A stretch of DNA of 64,000 nt, taken from Bacteroidota bacterium (GTDB taxonomy: Bacteria > Bacteroidota > Ignavibacteria > Kapaibacteriales > UBA2268). Positions 44,591 to 52,429 of the stretch are shown here, piece by piece; position 1 is the stretch's first letter; each line of letters starts with the position of its first letter. Where the stretch lies: contig JARKQC010000360.1 in assembly GCA_029974985.1 (NCBI GenBank), positions 62,001 through 126,000 of the forward strand, in the 5' to 3' direction. The notes under the pieces are model-generated. The model had not been told where the DNA came from, did no database searches, and saw nothing but the letters and a program-made list of their open reading frames with translations. Position numbers and translations under genes: made by a program.

Positions 44591-44670
44591 CGTTCATACG
44601 TTCATACGTTCATACGTTCATACGTTCATGCGTTCATACGTTCATGCGTTCATGCGTTCATGCGTTTACA
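44591..44670. repeat. Octamer tandem repeat (CGTTCATR)
   Basis: Nine full units of CGTTCATA or CGTTCATG (44591-44662), in the order A,A,A,A,G,A,G,G,G by last base, then a degenerate tenth unit CGTTTACA (44663-44670). It lies between a CGTCTCTTCG block and the right 78-bp repeat; the left repeat locus lacks it. A candidate variable-number tandem repeat. Confidence 0.92.
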
Positions 44671-44685
44671 GTCCTATCTAATTTT

Positions 44686-44763
44686 TATTGTAGTAAATCT
44701 AAACGAGTACTTAGGTACCAAAGGAGTTCTCGCGGTCCAGCAATAATATAAGTACATCGAAGT
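44686..44763 (-). repeat. Right copy of the 78-bp dispersed repeat (inverted)
   Basis: On the minus strand it starts ACTTCGATGTA, with GCTGGACCGCGAG and CCTTTGGTAC, matching 38192-38269 at 68 of 78 positions. Its central motif is GTAC-CTAA-GTAC. Orientation is opposite to the left copy. Confidence 0.85.
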
Positions 44764-44833
44764 ATGACTTTTCGATGTTCTTATATTTGGGATTGTTTAA
44801 ATATATTTTAATAAATTATACATAGGAATTGAT

Positions 44834-45478
44834 ATGTTAAAAAATATCTTTTTAATTTTAGTTTTATTAGGAGTTTTATCTTGTACTGAACAAGGTGAGA
44901 TAATAGTTAATGAAGTATATAAAAATAGCAATAGTCTTCTATTAAATTATGCTGATTCTAATCATATAAGTGAACATGTTTGTATTTATGATGCATTAGA
45001 GAGAAGTATAGATTCAAATAATTATGTACGGGAATTATTTGTACTAAATTTTGACAATTCTATGAATTTGCAATACGTCATTTCGCTTGATGGTACAGAT
45101 TTCGTTGATGATGGTACAGGTTTTGATGCTGTTGCAGGCGACGGGATTTATACTTCTATAATTATATATGATCATAACAATTTAGTGCCCTTTAATTCAT
45201 TTTCAAGAAAATCAGTTTTTAAAAATGTTGCAACAGGTAGCAATTTTATACATTGGAACGAGTTACAAGATTATATTCCAGAATTCAATGATATCCCAAA
45301 AAAAAGTCAGGGTATGGTAGGCGCTGAGTTATCATGTGAGATATGTACATGTCCTTGTACTTCGTGTTATTGTCTCGCTTGTTCTGCTTGGAATGGATTT
45401 AGATGTTGGTATTTTTGTAATTGCAAAGCTTCGATAAGTATTGGTATTAAATGGAGTTCAGAGGCTTCAGTATATTAA
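44834..45478 (+). CDS. Lipoprotein with Cys-rich C-terminal segment
   Basis: 214 aa. The signal sequence ends in a lipobox (LLGVLSC, then TEQ). The middle contains DGTDFVDDGTGFDAVAGDGI, then YTSII, the calcium-binding-like motif of choice-of-anchor X-type domains. The C-terminus, SCEICTCPCTSCYCLACSAW, then FRCWYFCNCKAS, holds ten cysteines in about 33 residues, which is exceptional for this window. This could be a disulfide-knotted or metal-binding tail, or a peptide released by proteolysis. A CPBP-family membrane protease gene follows after 71 nt containing a strong hairpin. No modification enzyme is adjacent. I do not recognise the protein as a whole. Confidence 0.72.
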   Translation: MLKNIFLILVLLGVLSCTEQGEIIVNEVYKNSNSLLLNYADSNHISEHVCIYDALERSIDSNNYVRELFVLNFDNSMNLQYVISLDGTDFVDDGTGFDAVAGDGIYTSIIIYDHNNLVPFNSFSRKSVFKNVATGSNFIHWNELQDYIPEFNDIPKKSQGMVGAELSCEICTCPCTSCYCLACSAWNGFRCWYFCNCKASISIGIKWSSEASVY

Positions 45479-45499
45479 TAAATTATTTTTTAAATATAA

Positions 45500-45532
45500 A
45501 CTCACACAAATTTCAATATAATTTGTGTGAGT
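45500..45532. promoter_or_regulatory. Hairpin between the Cys-rich lipoprotein and CPBP protease genes
   Basis: Perfect 13-bp arms ACTCACACAAATT (45500-45512) and AATTTGTGTGAGT (45520-45532) with a 7-nt loop. No T-run follows on the plus strand, so it may be an attenuator or RNA-processing structure rather than a full terminator. Confidence 0.6.
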
Positions 45533-45549
45533 AGTATTAAGAGAGATAT

Positions 45550-46356
45550 ATGAAAAGTTTGTCTATAAAGAAAATTTTATTTTTAATATTTATTGTATTG
45601 TGTACATTTTCTTTTTCACTATTAGTTGTTTTCTTTATTAATAAACAATTTAGCAATTATTTGGACAAATTAATTAGTTATTTTATTTCTGAAATCATTA
45701 TTAAAATTATTGTAATCATCTTTTCTATATTAGTGTTTAATAAAATGCGAATTAATTTTAAATATAAATTGCTTATTAGAAATGCAAATTCAAATTTATA
45801 CAATGTACCCGCAATTTTTTTATTAATTATGTTAATTTTAGTTTCGTTAAATCCTGTAATAAGTATAGAACATCGGATATTATTCTATTTTAGTCAACTA
45901 TCTATTGGTTTTGCTGAAGAATTTGTATTTAGGGGGATAATTTTTTCTTTACTTATTAAACTAATGAATAATTATAAATATAATATTTATGTAAGTATAT
46001 TAATTAGTTCTCTAATATTTGGGGTGATGCATTATTCAAGTCTCTTTAGTGGTCTTGCATCTCTTTATCCAGCTACTAATCAAGTGATTTTCGCTTTTAG
46101 TATTGGTATTTATTTAGCAACGATTTTAATTATAACGAAAAACATAGTTGCGATTGCAGTTGTGCATTCTTTAATTAATATCGTAGGTTTGTTCAATACA
46201 ATTGTTATTAGAAATGATAGTACTCTAAATAATTCTTTAGATTCAGGTGTATTACAAGTTAATTTCATTTACTTCTTGTTACCAATTATTTTATTGTATT
46301 GTTATTATTTATTGAAAAAGAACCGTAATTTAGATATTGCTTTTATTAATTTTTAA
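45550..46356 (+). CDS. CPBP-family intramembrane metalloprotease
   Basis: 268 aa with about eight membrane spans. The catalytic motifs are present: GFAEEFVFRG (EExxxR) near residue 120, FGVMHYSS (FxxxH) near residue 160, and VVHSLINIVG (HxxxN-like) near 218. CPBP/Abi proteins include CAAX prenyl proteases, bacteriocin self-immunity and peptide-processing proteases. It stands 71 nt behind the Cys-rich lipoprotein gene on the same strand. Processing of, or protection against, that product is a reasonable hypothesis from position only. Confidence 0.88.
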   Translation: MKSLSIKKILFLIFIVLCTFSFSLLVVFFINKQFSNYLDKLISYFISEIIIKIIVIIFSILVFNKMRINFKYKLLIRNANSNLYNVPAIFLLIMLILVSLNPVISIEHRILFYFSQLSIGFAEEFVFRGIIFSLLIKLMNNYKYNIYVSILISSLIFGVMHYSSLFSGLASLYPATNQVIFAFSIGIYLATILIITKNIVAIAVVHSLINIVGLFNTIVIRNDSTLNNSLDSGVLQVNFIYFLLPIILLYCYYLLKKNRNLDIAFINF

Positions 46357-46451
46357 ATAAATTTTATAAGATATAGTCATCACGAATGATAAATACTCAA
46401 AATCTACACCAGTTTATATCGAGTAGATATATCGATAGATTATAACGCTTC

Positions 46452-46490
46452 AGCTGTCCTACACTTTTAAAGTGTAGGACAGCTTTTTTC
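46452..46490. terminator. Palindromic terminator of the GTCCTAC family
   Basis: Arms AGCTGTCCTACACTTT (46452-46467) and AAAGTGTAGGACAGCT (46469-46484) pair perfectly around one base and are followed by TTTTTT. It separates convergent genes. A diverged copy is at 62119-62151. Confidence 0.8.
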
Positions 46491-46524
46491 GTTAAATCTG
46501 TGATTCTGCTGTCCTAATCGCCTT

Positions 46525-47508
46525 TTATCTGCTATTCTTATACCAATTTACTGTTCTTTTAATAGCTTCATCTAATCTAATTTTCGGTTCGTAACCAAGA
46601 ATTTTGCGGGCTTTTTCTATAGAGAAAGTATAATCTTTGCCGCCATTATAGATTCTATATCGAGTAAGTAGCGGAGGCTCTTTTGTGTCTAATCCTTTGT
46701 AAATAAATTCTAATAAATAAGCCGCGGCATAAGCAAGGAAAAATGGAAATGAATTTTTTGGCTCTTTCAAACCCATTTCTATTGCAAGTTTATCAGTAAA
46801 TTCTTTCCAAGTAATATCTAATCCATCGGTAATAAAAAATGTCTCGCCTATAGCTTCTTCTTTTTCTGAGGCAAGCATTATTCCATCAATAAGATTCTCG
46901 ACATAAACGGGACAGGTTTTTCTTGCGCCACCGTCCACATAGCCGACTTTTCCTGTTTCAAGAGCATCAAGATATTTTTCGATAAAAGTGTGGTCTTTTA
47001 TACCATAAACATTACCGGGCTTAACTGCGGTTAGTCTTAGTCCGCTTTCTTTAACAAATTCAAAAACTTTTTCTTCGGCAATTTTTTTAGTTTCGCAATA
47101 TGGAAAATCAGTATGTAACTTCACATCACTTTCTTTTACATTTAATCTTCCGAATCCGTACATTGCAACAGTGCTAATATAAACCATTCTTTCGACGCCA
47201 GATTGAGCCGCACAACGTGCAACGTTCAAAGTTCCATCAACATTAATTTTATAAAAAGTTTCGAAATGCCCCCAGTCAGAAGATAAAGCCGCGACATGGA
47301 ACACCTGTTGCACCCCTTTCATAGGTTCGCATAGAGTATTTGGCTCGGTAATATCACCATAAAAATACTCAATATCCATACCTTTTAAAAATTTTAAATC
47401 AGAAGTTTTTCTAACTAAACCGCGGACTTTCCAGCCTTCTTTTAATAATCTTTCAGCAAGATTGCTACCAATAAATCCATTAATACCAGTTATTAAGCAA
47501 GTTTTCAT
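46525..47508 (-). CDS. NAD-dependent epimerase/dehydratase (extended SDR)
   Basis: 327 aa from the ATG at 47508 (MKTCLITGINGFIGSNLAER). A longer frame to 47583 is rejected because it would run further into the upstream CPBP gene; with this start the overlap is the typical ATGA. The Rossmann motif TGINGFIGSNLA, VFHVAALSSDWG, and the catalytic Ser-Tyr-x3-Lys (YISTVAMYG; FPYCETKKIAEE) are present. NVYGIKDHTFIEKYL follows. It resembles the 3-beta-HSD/hopanoid-associated sugar-epimerase-like subgroup. Substrate unknown. Confidence 0.88.
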   Translation of the reverse strand: MKTCLITGINGFIGSNLAERLLKEGWKVRGLVRKTSDLKFLKGMDIEYFYGDITEPNTLCEPMKGVQQVFHVAALSSDWGHFETFYKINVDGTLNVARCAAQSGVERMVYISTVAMYGFGRLNVKESDVKLHTDFPYCETKKIAEEKVFEFVKESGLRLTAVKPGNVYGIKDHTFIEKYLDALETGKVGYVDGGARKTCPVYVENLIDGIMLASEKEEAIGETFFITDGLDITWKEFTDKLAIEMGLKEPKNSFPFFLAYAAAYLLEFIYKGLDTKEPPLLTRYRIYNGGKDYTFSIEKARKILGYEPKIRLDEAIKRTVNWYKNSR

Positions 47509-48227
47509 AATGCACCGTGAAAAAATATAATATATAAATCCGTACATAATCCCATTATAATATGTAAAATAAATACATACCATATAGAACGAGTACGATA
47601 TACGAACATTCCAAATAATATACCCACAAAAATAGCTCCGATAGTTTCGCTTGCGGGCTTACCTAAATGAATTAAACAAGAAGATATTGTTTGAATTAAT
47701 ATTGCGTTGAATATTCCAAATCTATCTTTAAGTCCGAACAATAAAAATCCTCTGAAAAAAAACTCCCAAGCCGTATAATATAATAATACATAAGCAAGGT
47801 GATACCATAATATCATTTCGTGATGATTATGCAGACTTTTCGCAAGTGGATATTCTAATTTTACATCAGGCGAATCGGTACCAAAATATAAAACAACTAC
47901 AATTATAGGAATACATATTGCAAGGAGTTTTAAGCCTGCTCGGACATTACCAAGCCCTAAACCAAAATCACTAAAATTCGCCTTCATTTTTAGTTTTAGA
48001 TACAAAGCGGGGATGATAAACATCAGCACAAAAAATACAGCAAACTGAGTTATATATGCGTAAACATCACCGTAATATGCTTCTGTAAAAAATGGAAAAG
48101 TCTTTTTTAAAAAAGAGCCATAGCCAAAATAATAATACAATGAAAGTAATAATGGCGTTGCACCAAGCATAAAATAAATATCGAAATCATTTCGATTAAT
48201 TTCAAATTCTTTCTTTAAATTTTCCAT
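47505..48227 (-). CDS. CPBP-family membrane protein
   Basis: 240 aa with about seven membrane spans. It has AWEFFFRGFLLFGL (a single-E variant of the EExxxR motif, E-F-F-F-R), SSCLIHLGKPASE (H of motif 2) and YVFILHIIMG (motif 3). The first Glu of EE is replaced by Trp (W-E), so protease activity is less certain than for the CPBP protein at 45550. Its stop overlaps the epimerase start by 4 nt, so the pair is translationally coupled. Confidence 0.82.
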   Translation of the reverse strand: MENLKKEFEINRNDFDIYFMLGATPLLLSLYYYFGYGSFLKKTFPFFTEAYYGDVYAYITQFAVFFVLMFIIPALYLKLKMKANFSDFGLGLGNVRAGLKLLAICIPIIVVVLYFGTDSPDVKLEYPLAKSLHNHHEMILWYHLAYVLLYYTAWEFFFRGFLLFGLKDRFGIFNAILIQTISSCLIHLGKPASETIGAIFVGILFGMFVYRTRSIWYVFILHIIMGLCTDLYIIFFHGAL

Positions 48228-48349
48228 ATTGATTTTTATTTAATAAATTATGAATATGTAAAAATATGAAAAATTATGATAATATGAGTATAAATTTCAA
48301 TTTTTAAAATTTATAGTATATTTTTCAAAAATAAATGATATATTAATAA

Positions 48350-49099
48350 TTATAAAAATTGAGATAAACTACGCACAAAAACTGGCTCGACAGATAAAAA
48401 TCCTTCTGCATATTTTACACCATTTATTCCACCATAATATCTATCGCGAGCTACTAATTCTTCCATAAATTCTGGAGTCGAAAGGCTTGTATATGCCTCG
48501 TTTTCATATTGACCGGGCACATATACTTGTGATGAAAATGCTCTAATTGCTTCCATTTTAATATCGTGGACATCAGAAATATCAACAAAAAAGTCAGCTG
48601 ACTTTGGAAATTGATATGCCTGCATATAGCAATATATATTTCTTGTTCGATAGACATCTTGTGGATTACCATTTTCATCATTGGTAACAAATTTTTTTAG
48701 TCCAATTTTAAAAAGTGCGTCTCTAACTAATATATGAGTATTTTCATGGTCGGGATGACGCTCGAAACTGGGGTGCATAAGAATAATTTTTGGGCGAAAT
48801 TTTCTAATTACTGATACAACTTTATAGAGGTTTTCCTCGTTTGTTCTGATAAATCCATCACGCATTCCGAGATTTATTCTATCTTTTACTCCGAGAATTT
48901 CTGATGCGGCTTTTGCTTCAAGCTCTCTAATTTCCTCTGTCCCACGAGTGCCCATTTCGCCACGAGTAAGGTCAACGATAACAACTTTTTTATTTTCTTT
49001 GGATAATTTTGCAATCGTGCCACCGCAGCACAATTCGGCGTCATCGGGATGAGCGCCGATAATCATACAATCAAAATCGCTTTCGTATAATTCTTTCAT
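48350..49099 (-). CDS. bshB1: Bacillithiol biosynthesis deacetylase BshB1
   Basis: 249 aa, PIG-L/LmbE family. The zinc-site motif is IGAHPDDAELCCGGTIAKLS (near residue 15); TRGEMGTRGTEEIRELEAKA and a later HPSFERHPDHENTH supply the remaining ligands and match the BshB1 subgroup closely. It removes the acetyl group from GlcNAc-malate in the second step of bacillithiol synthesis. bshA and bshC are not in the window. It lies 13 nt behind a TPR gene in an operon with a polyprenyl synthase. Confidence 0.92.
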   Translation of the reverse strand: MKELYESDFDCMIIGAHPDDAELCCGGTIAKLSKENKKVVIVDLTRGEMGTRGTEEIRELEAKAASEILGVKDRINLGMRDGFIRTNEENLYKVVSVIRKFRPKIILMHPSFERHPDHENTHILVRDALFKIGLKKFVTNDENGNPQDVYRTRNIYCYMQAYQFPKSADFFVDISDVHDIKMEAIRAFSSQVYVPGQYENEAYTSLSTPEFMEELVARDRYYGGINGVKYAEGFLSVEPVFVRSLSQFL

Positions 49100-49112
49100 T
49101 TATAAAAATTCC

Positions 49113-49910
49113 TTAATCATTCATTTTTAAATCAATTTCTTTAATTTTTTCATTATAAAATTCTGATTTTGATGGATTTTTATTCGATAATTCAGTATAA
49201 GCATTTTTTGCTTCGATAAATGCACCCTGTTTAAATAATATATCTGCTATTGTATCTGTAACAACGATAGTTTGTTTAGATTTCTCACTTGATTTAGTAT
49301 TTTCCACTTTAATTGGTTCGGCATTAGCTAAACTTTTTTGAATATGTTCGATATTTGATTGATGTCTATTTATTTGTTTGATTTTTTTTACATCTTTGGG
49401 TTGCAGAGTACCAAATAAATTTTTAGAATTGCTAAAAGTAAACTTATCAAGACCGGGTATTAAACTAATATTTTGAGAAATATTTTGTTTATATTCTATT
49501 GTAACTTGGTTTTGCTTATTGTTATCTATTACGTTTTCAAAAACTTCATTATCTTCAGTCAGATTGACATCAATTAACTCTTCTTGCGTATCATTTTGCG
49601 TTTCAACACTTATATTATCGCTAATATCAGAATTATTATCATCAATAATTAATAAATTATCAAAATCAAGTGATTTTTTTAACGCAAGAAAAGAATTTGC
49701 GGGTAAAATTTTTTCATATTCATTTACAATATTAACAGCCTGTGCATTTTGACCTAAATATATATATGCCTTAGCAATTACATAAATTGCAGAAGCATAA
49801 TTAGGATATTTTTTTAGCCCCTTCTGGCATAATTCGATAGCATCTTCGGGCATACTCGCCATCAAAAGTTGCTCGGCTTCTAATGCAAATAAATAAGAAA
49901 TACTATCCAT
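49113..49910 (-). CDS. TPR-like cytoplasmic protein with acidic linker
   Basis: 265 aa. Two N-terminal tetratricopeptide-like motifs (ALEAEQLLMASMPEDAIELC; ASAIYVIAKAYIYLGQNAQA) precede an acidic, Asn/Asp-rich linker (DDNNSDISDNISVETQNDTQ). A C-terminal TPR-like helix pair closes it (IADILFKQGAFIEAKNAYTE). No signal peptide. It sits 4 nt behind the polyprenyl synthase gene and 13 nt before bshB1. Role unknown; a scaffold function is inferred from the repeats. Confidence 0.75.
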   Translation of the reverse strand: MDSISYLFALEAEQLLMASMPEDAIELCQKGLKKYPNYASAIYVIAKAYIYLGQNAQAVNIVNEYEKILPANSFLALKKSLDFDNLLIIDDNNSDISDNISVETQNDTQEELIDVNLTEDNEVFENVIDNNKQNQVTIEYKQNISQNISLIPGLDKFTFSNSKNLFGTLQPKDVKKIKQINRHQSNIEHIQKSLANAEPIKVENTKSSEKSKQTIVVTDTIADILFKQGAFIEAKNAYTELSNKNPSKSEFYNEKIKEIDLKMND

Positions 49911-49914
49911 TTAT

Positions 49915-50889
49915 TTAATTTTCTCTATGAATCACAAAATCAGCAAATCTTAATAAAGATTCTTTTGCAGGGCTTTCAGATAAAATACCAAGAGAATTTT
50001 TTGCAGTTTCGATAAAAGTCAAGGCGATTTTTTCAGCGTATTCGATACCTTTCTTTTCTATAACAAAATCAATAATCATAGAAATTTCATTTTTCTTTAA
50101 TTTTCCACGTTTAATTAATTTTATTATAGTGTCTTTTTCTTTTTCAGTAGAATTATTTAGAGCATAAATCAATGGTAAAGTAGCTTTTTTTTCTTTTAAA
50201 TCATTGCCAACAGGTTTTCCAATCAAAGAACTTCTCGAAGTAAAATCGAAAATATCATCTCTAATCTGAAAAGCAATACCGATGGCTTCGCCATATTGTG
50301 CCATTGCTTCATGATATTCGGGATTGTCGTTTGTGCTCATAGCGCCAATTTCGCAGCACGCAGATAGTAAAGAAGCAGTTTTATCGGCAATTATTTGGAA
50401 ATATATATCCTCATCAACACTCAAATTTCTCGCTTTATCAATAGATAACAGTTCGCCTTCGCTCATTCTTCTAACAGCTTTTGATGACACATTCAAAAAT
50501 CCCATCTCGCCGGCATCAATAGCTGATAACAAACCTTTGGCAAGAAGAAAATCGCCAATTAAAACAGCAATTTTATTATTCCATTTTGCATTTATTGAAG
50601 CAAGTCCGCGACGTTCAGAAGCCTCATCGACCACGTCATCGTGTATAAGCGTTGCAGTATGAAGAAGCTCTACAAGAGCCGCTCCGACATAAGTTCTATT
50701 ACTTATCTTGCCAGCCGCTTGCGCTGATAAAAATACTAAAACTGGTCTTAATTGCTTACCTTTTTTTGAGGTTACATATTTTAGTATAAGATTTAATAAT
50801 GAGACATTTGTTTGAAGCATTGCCTTAAAATAGCTGTTAAACTTTTCTAAATGCCCTAATACAGGATCGGTAATTTCACTTAAATTCAT
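49915..50889 (-). CDS. Polyprenyl diphosphate synthase (trans-isoprenyl, IspB/HepT-like)
   Basis: 324 aa. The first Asp-rich motif is in TLIHDDVVDEASERRG and the second in AFQIRDDIFDFTS; GDFLLAKGLLSA and the KGKQLRPVLVFLSAQAA start are also typical. It condenses isopentenyl diphosphate with allylic diphosphates to make the long side chain of menaquinone (or a C30-C50 chain; length not decidable). First gene of an operon with a TPR protein and bshB1. Confidence 0.92.
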   Translation of the reverse strand: MNLSEITDPVLGHLEKFNSYFKAMLQTNVSLLNLILKYVTSKKGKQLRPVLVFLSAQAAGKISNRTYVGAALVELLHTATLIHDDVVDEASERRGLASINAKWNNKIAVLIGDFLLAKGLLSAIDAGEMGFLNVSSKAVRRMSEGELLSIDKARNLSVDEDIYFQIIADKTASLLSACCEIGAMSTNDNPEYHEAMAQYGEAIGIAFQIRDDIFDFTSRSSLIGKPVGNDLKEKKATLPLIYALNNSTEKEKDTIIKLIKRGKLKKNEISMIIDFVIEKKGIEYAEKIALTFIETAKNSLGILSESPAKESLLRFADFVIHREN

Positions 50890-51353
50890 TTACATACCAA
50901 ACAATTCAGTTTTTTTATTGTTATTTCTAATAATGTGTAAACGTTTTTTTTGATTATTATTGTGATTTTAAAAGAATACATATAATTAATTAAATATTTT
51001 TTTTGAATAATTTTTAATCAAAAATGAATATTATCAAATAAATTTAGTAAACTACAATTATAAATTTTTGATTTCGTTATTATTCCTTTTTAAATGAAAA
51101 ATTATATTTTAAAAATTTTGTATTCTTTTCTAATTTTTTTTTAAAATAATTTGTTATTTAAAAAAAATAGTGTTCATTTGTAATGCTAATGGTGTGCAAT
51201 TTTTTACACATTTATTTAATAAGTGATTTTTATATTTTATTTTTCAGTAGTTTTATTAGAAAAAATATAAAATACTACTAGTATTTATAATACTTTACAA
51301 GTAAAAATAAGATATATATTTTTTATTTTTAAAAATTAATAGATGGTGAGAGA
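50890..51353. other. Divergent intergenic region with overlapping hairpins
   Basis: 464 A+T-rich bases between divergent genes. Near the NlpC/P60 gene, two mutually exclusive structures share sequence: a long imperfect hairpin (AGTAGTTTTAT at 51246-51256 with 51267-51279) and the palindrome AATACT-N3-AGTATT (51271-51285). GGTGAGAG precedes the ATG at 51354. No gene is visible. Confidence 0.45.
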
Positions 51354-52220
51354 ATGGATAAAAAAAATAGATTATCCTCACAATCATGGTTTTTGATTTT
51401 TTTTACTATAATGTTTCTTTTTTTTAGCGTTACTGACTCTGAAGCAGCACGCAGGAAAAAAAGCAAATATAGAGCAAAAAGTAAAAGGTCTTACAACCCA
51501 AAACAAACAAGAGCTCAAGCTATTGATTTAATACGTAATTCATCAGAAGAAATTAGTGAACTTGCTGGTATAGAGCATAATGCTAATAGCTCGCAAATTC
51601 ACGATTTAATAAATAATGATGAAGGCGAAATCAATACTATCGAAGGCGACCTCGGCGAGAACATTGAAGAACTCGAAGCCGAAGATGATGTAACAGTTGA
51701 TTTAGATCAGTTTAAAATGCTTTGGCTTTCTTTTATTGATAACGATAGTAAAAATGACATAACATTATCTGGTATTCCTAAATCAGACTTAATGTATGTT
51801 ATTATGGATTGGTTAGGCACACCGTACAGATTTGGTGGCACAACTCGCGGAAATATTGATTGCTCTGCATTTACCCAAAAAGTCTTTCTTTCAGCAGCAG
51901 ATATTATGCTTCCACGCGTGGCACGCGAGCAAGTTCATATCGGAAATAAAATTAACCGTAAAAATCTTCAATTTGGTGATTTAGTATTCTTCCATACTTA
52001 TTCACGTAAATTTGCTTCACACGTCGGCATTTATCTTGGCGATAATTTATTTGCACACGCAAGCTCAAGATATGGTGTTACTGTATCATCATTAGAGTCA
52101 TCTTATTACGACAAGCATTTTATTGGTGGACGCAGGCTTAGCTCGAAAGATATAGCAAAGTTAAGCATTAATCCAGAAACCAATACAATACTTAATGCTA
52201 CGGGTAATCCTCGAAAATAA
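51354..52220 (+). CDS. NlpC/P60 cell-wall hydrolase
   Basis: 288 aa. A signal anchor (WFLIFFTIMFLFFSVTDSEA) is followed by a basic segment (RRKKSKYRAKSKRSYNPK) and an acidic linker (about 60-115). The catalytic domain has GTPYRFGGTTRGNIDCSAFT with C170, FASHVGIYLGD with H223 and LFAHASSRYGV with the third polar residue. It would cleave D-Glu-mDAP or related bonds in peptidoglycan. Its terminator (52252-52285) carries the left copy of the 42-bp direct repeat that flanks the restriction-modification cassette. Confidence 0.92.
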   Translation: MDKKNRLSSQSWFLIFFTIMFLFFSVTDSEAARRKKSKYRAKSKRSYNPKQTRAQAIDLIRNSSEEISELAGIEHNANSSQIHDLINNDEGEINTIEGDLGENIEELEAEDDVTVDLDQFKMLWLSFIDNDSKNDITLSGIPKSDLMYVIMDWLGTPYRFGGTTRGNIDCSAFTQKVFLSAADIMLPRVAREQVHIGNKINRKNLQFGDLVFFHTYSRKFASHVGIYLGDNLFAHASSRYGVTVSSLESSYYDKHFIGGRRLSSKDIAKLSINPETNTILNATGNPRK

Positions 52221-52237
52221 TTATTATAATTATTCAA

Positions 52238-52279
52238 ATTTCTTATAACAAAGGCTGACTCTAAAATTTGAATCAGCCT
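52238..52279 (+). repeat. Left 42-bp direct repeat (terminator of the NlpC/P60 gene)
   Basis: Starts ATTTCTTATAACAAAGGCTG and ends TGAATCAGCCT. It differs from 55017-55058 at one base (T at 52268, A at 55047). It encloses the hairpin AAAGGCTGA/TCAGCCTTT followed by T residues, so it is also a terminator. The two copies bracket the restriction-modification cassette. Confidence 0.92.
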
Positions 52280-52429
52280 TTTTTTATATTCGAGAATTAT
52301 TGAATATTAAATATTATTGTATTAAGAATTATATATAATATTGTTTTAATAATTCGTCAAATAATTAATTGTTAATTTTTAAAAAACATATATTTTTAAA
52401 TTTATATTATTAAAAACTCATTACAAAAA

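Larger units (their letters stand above)
44238..44833. other. Repeat-filled intergenic region
   Basis: 596 bases without a gene. In order it holds a series of palindromes (44259-44426), an A+T-rich stretch, the short block CGTCTCTTCG (near 44565, also present beside the left 78-bp repeat), an octamer tandem repeat (44591-44670) and the right copy of the 78-bp repeat (44686-44763). The promoter of the Cys-rich lipoprotein gene is probably in the last 70 bases. Confidence 0.6.

Noticed and set aside
44591-44670. CRISPR array
   Set aside because: The repeat unit is 8 bases with no spacers, and no cas genes are nearby; it is a simple tandem repeat.
47505-47583. Start of the epimerase at 47583
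   Set aside because: It would overlap the CPBP gene by 79 nt and add a hydrophobic leader; the ATG at 47508 gives a normal Rossmann start and an ATGA junction.
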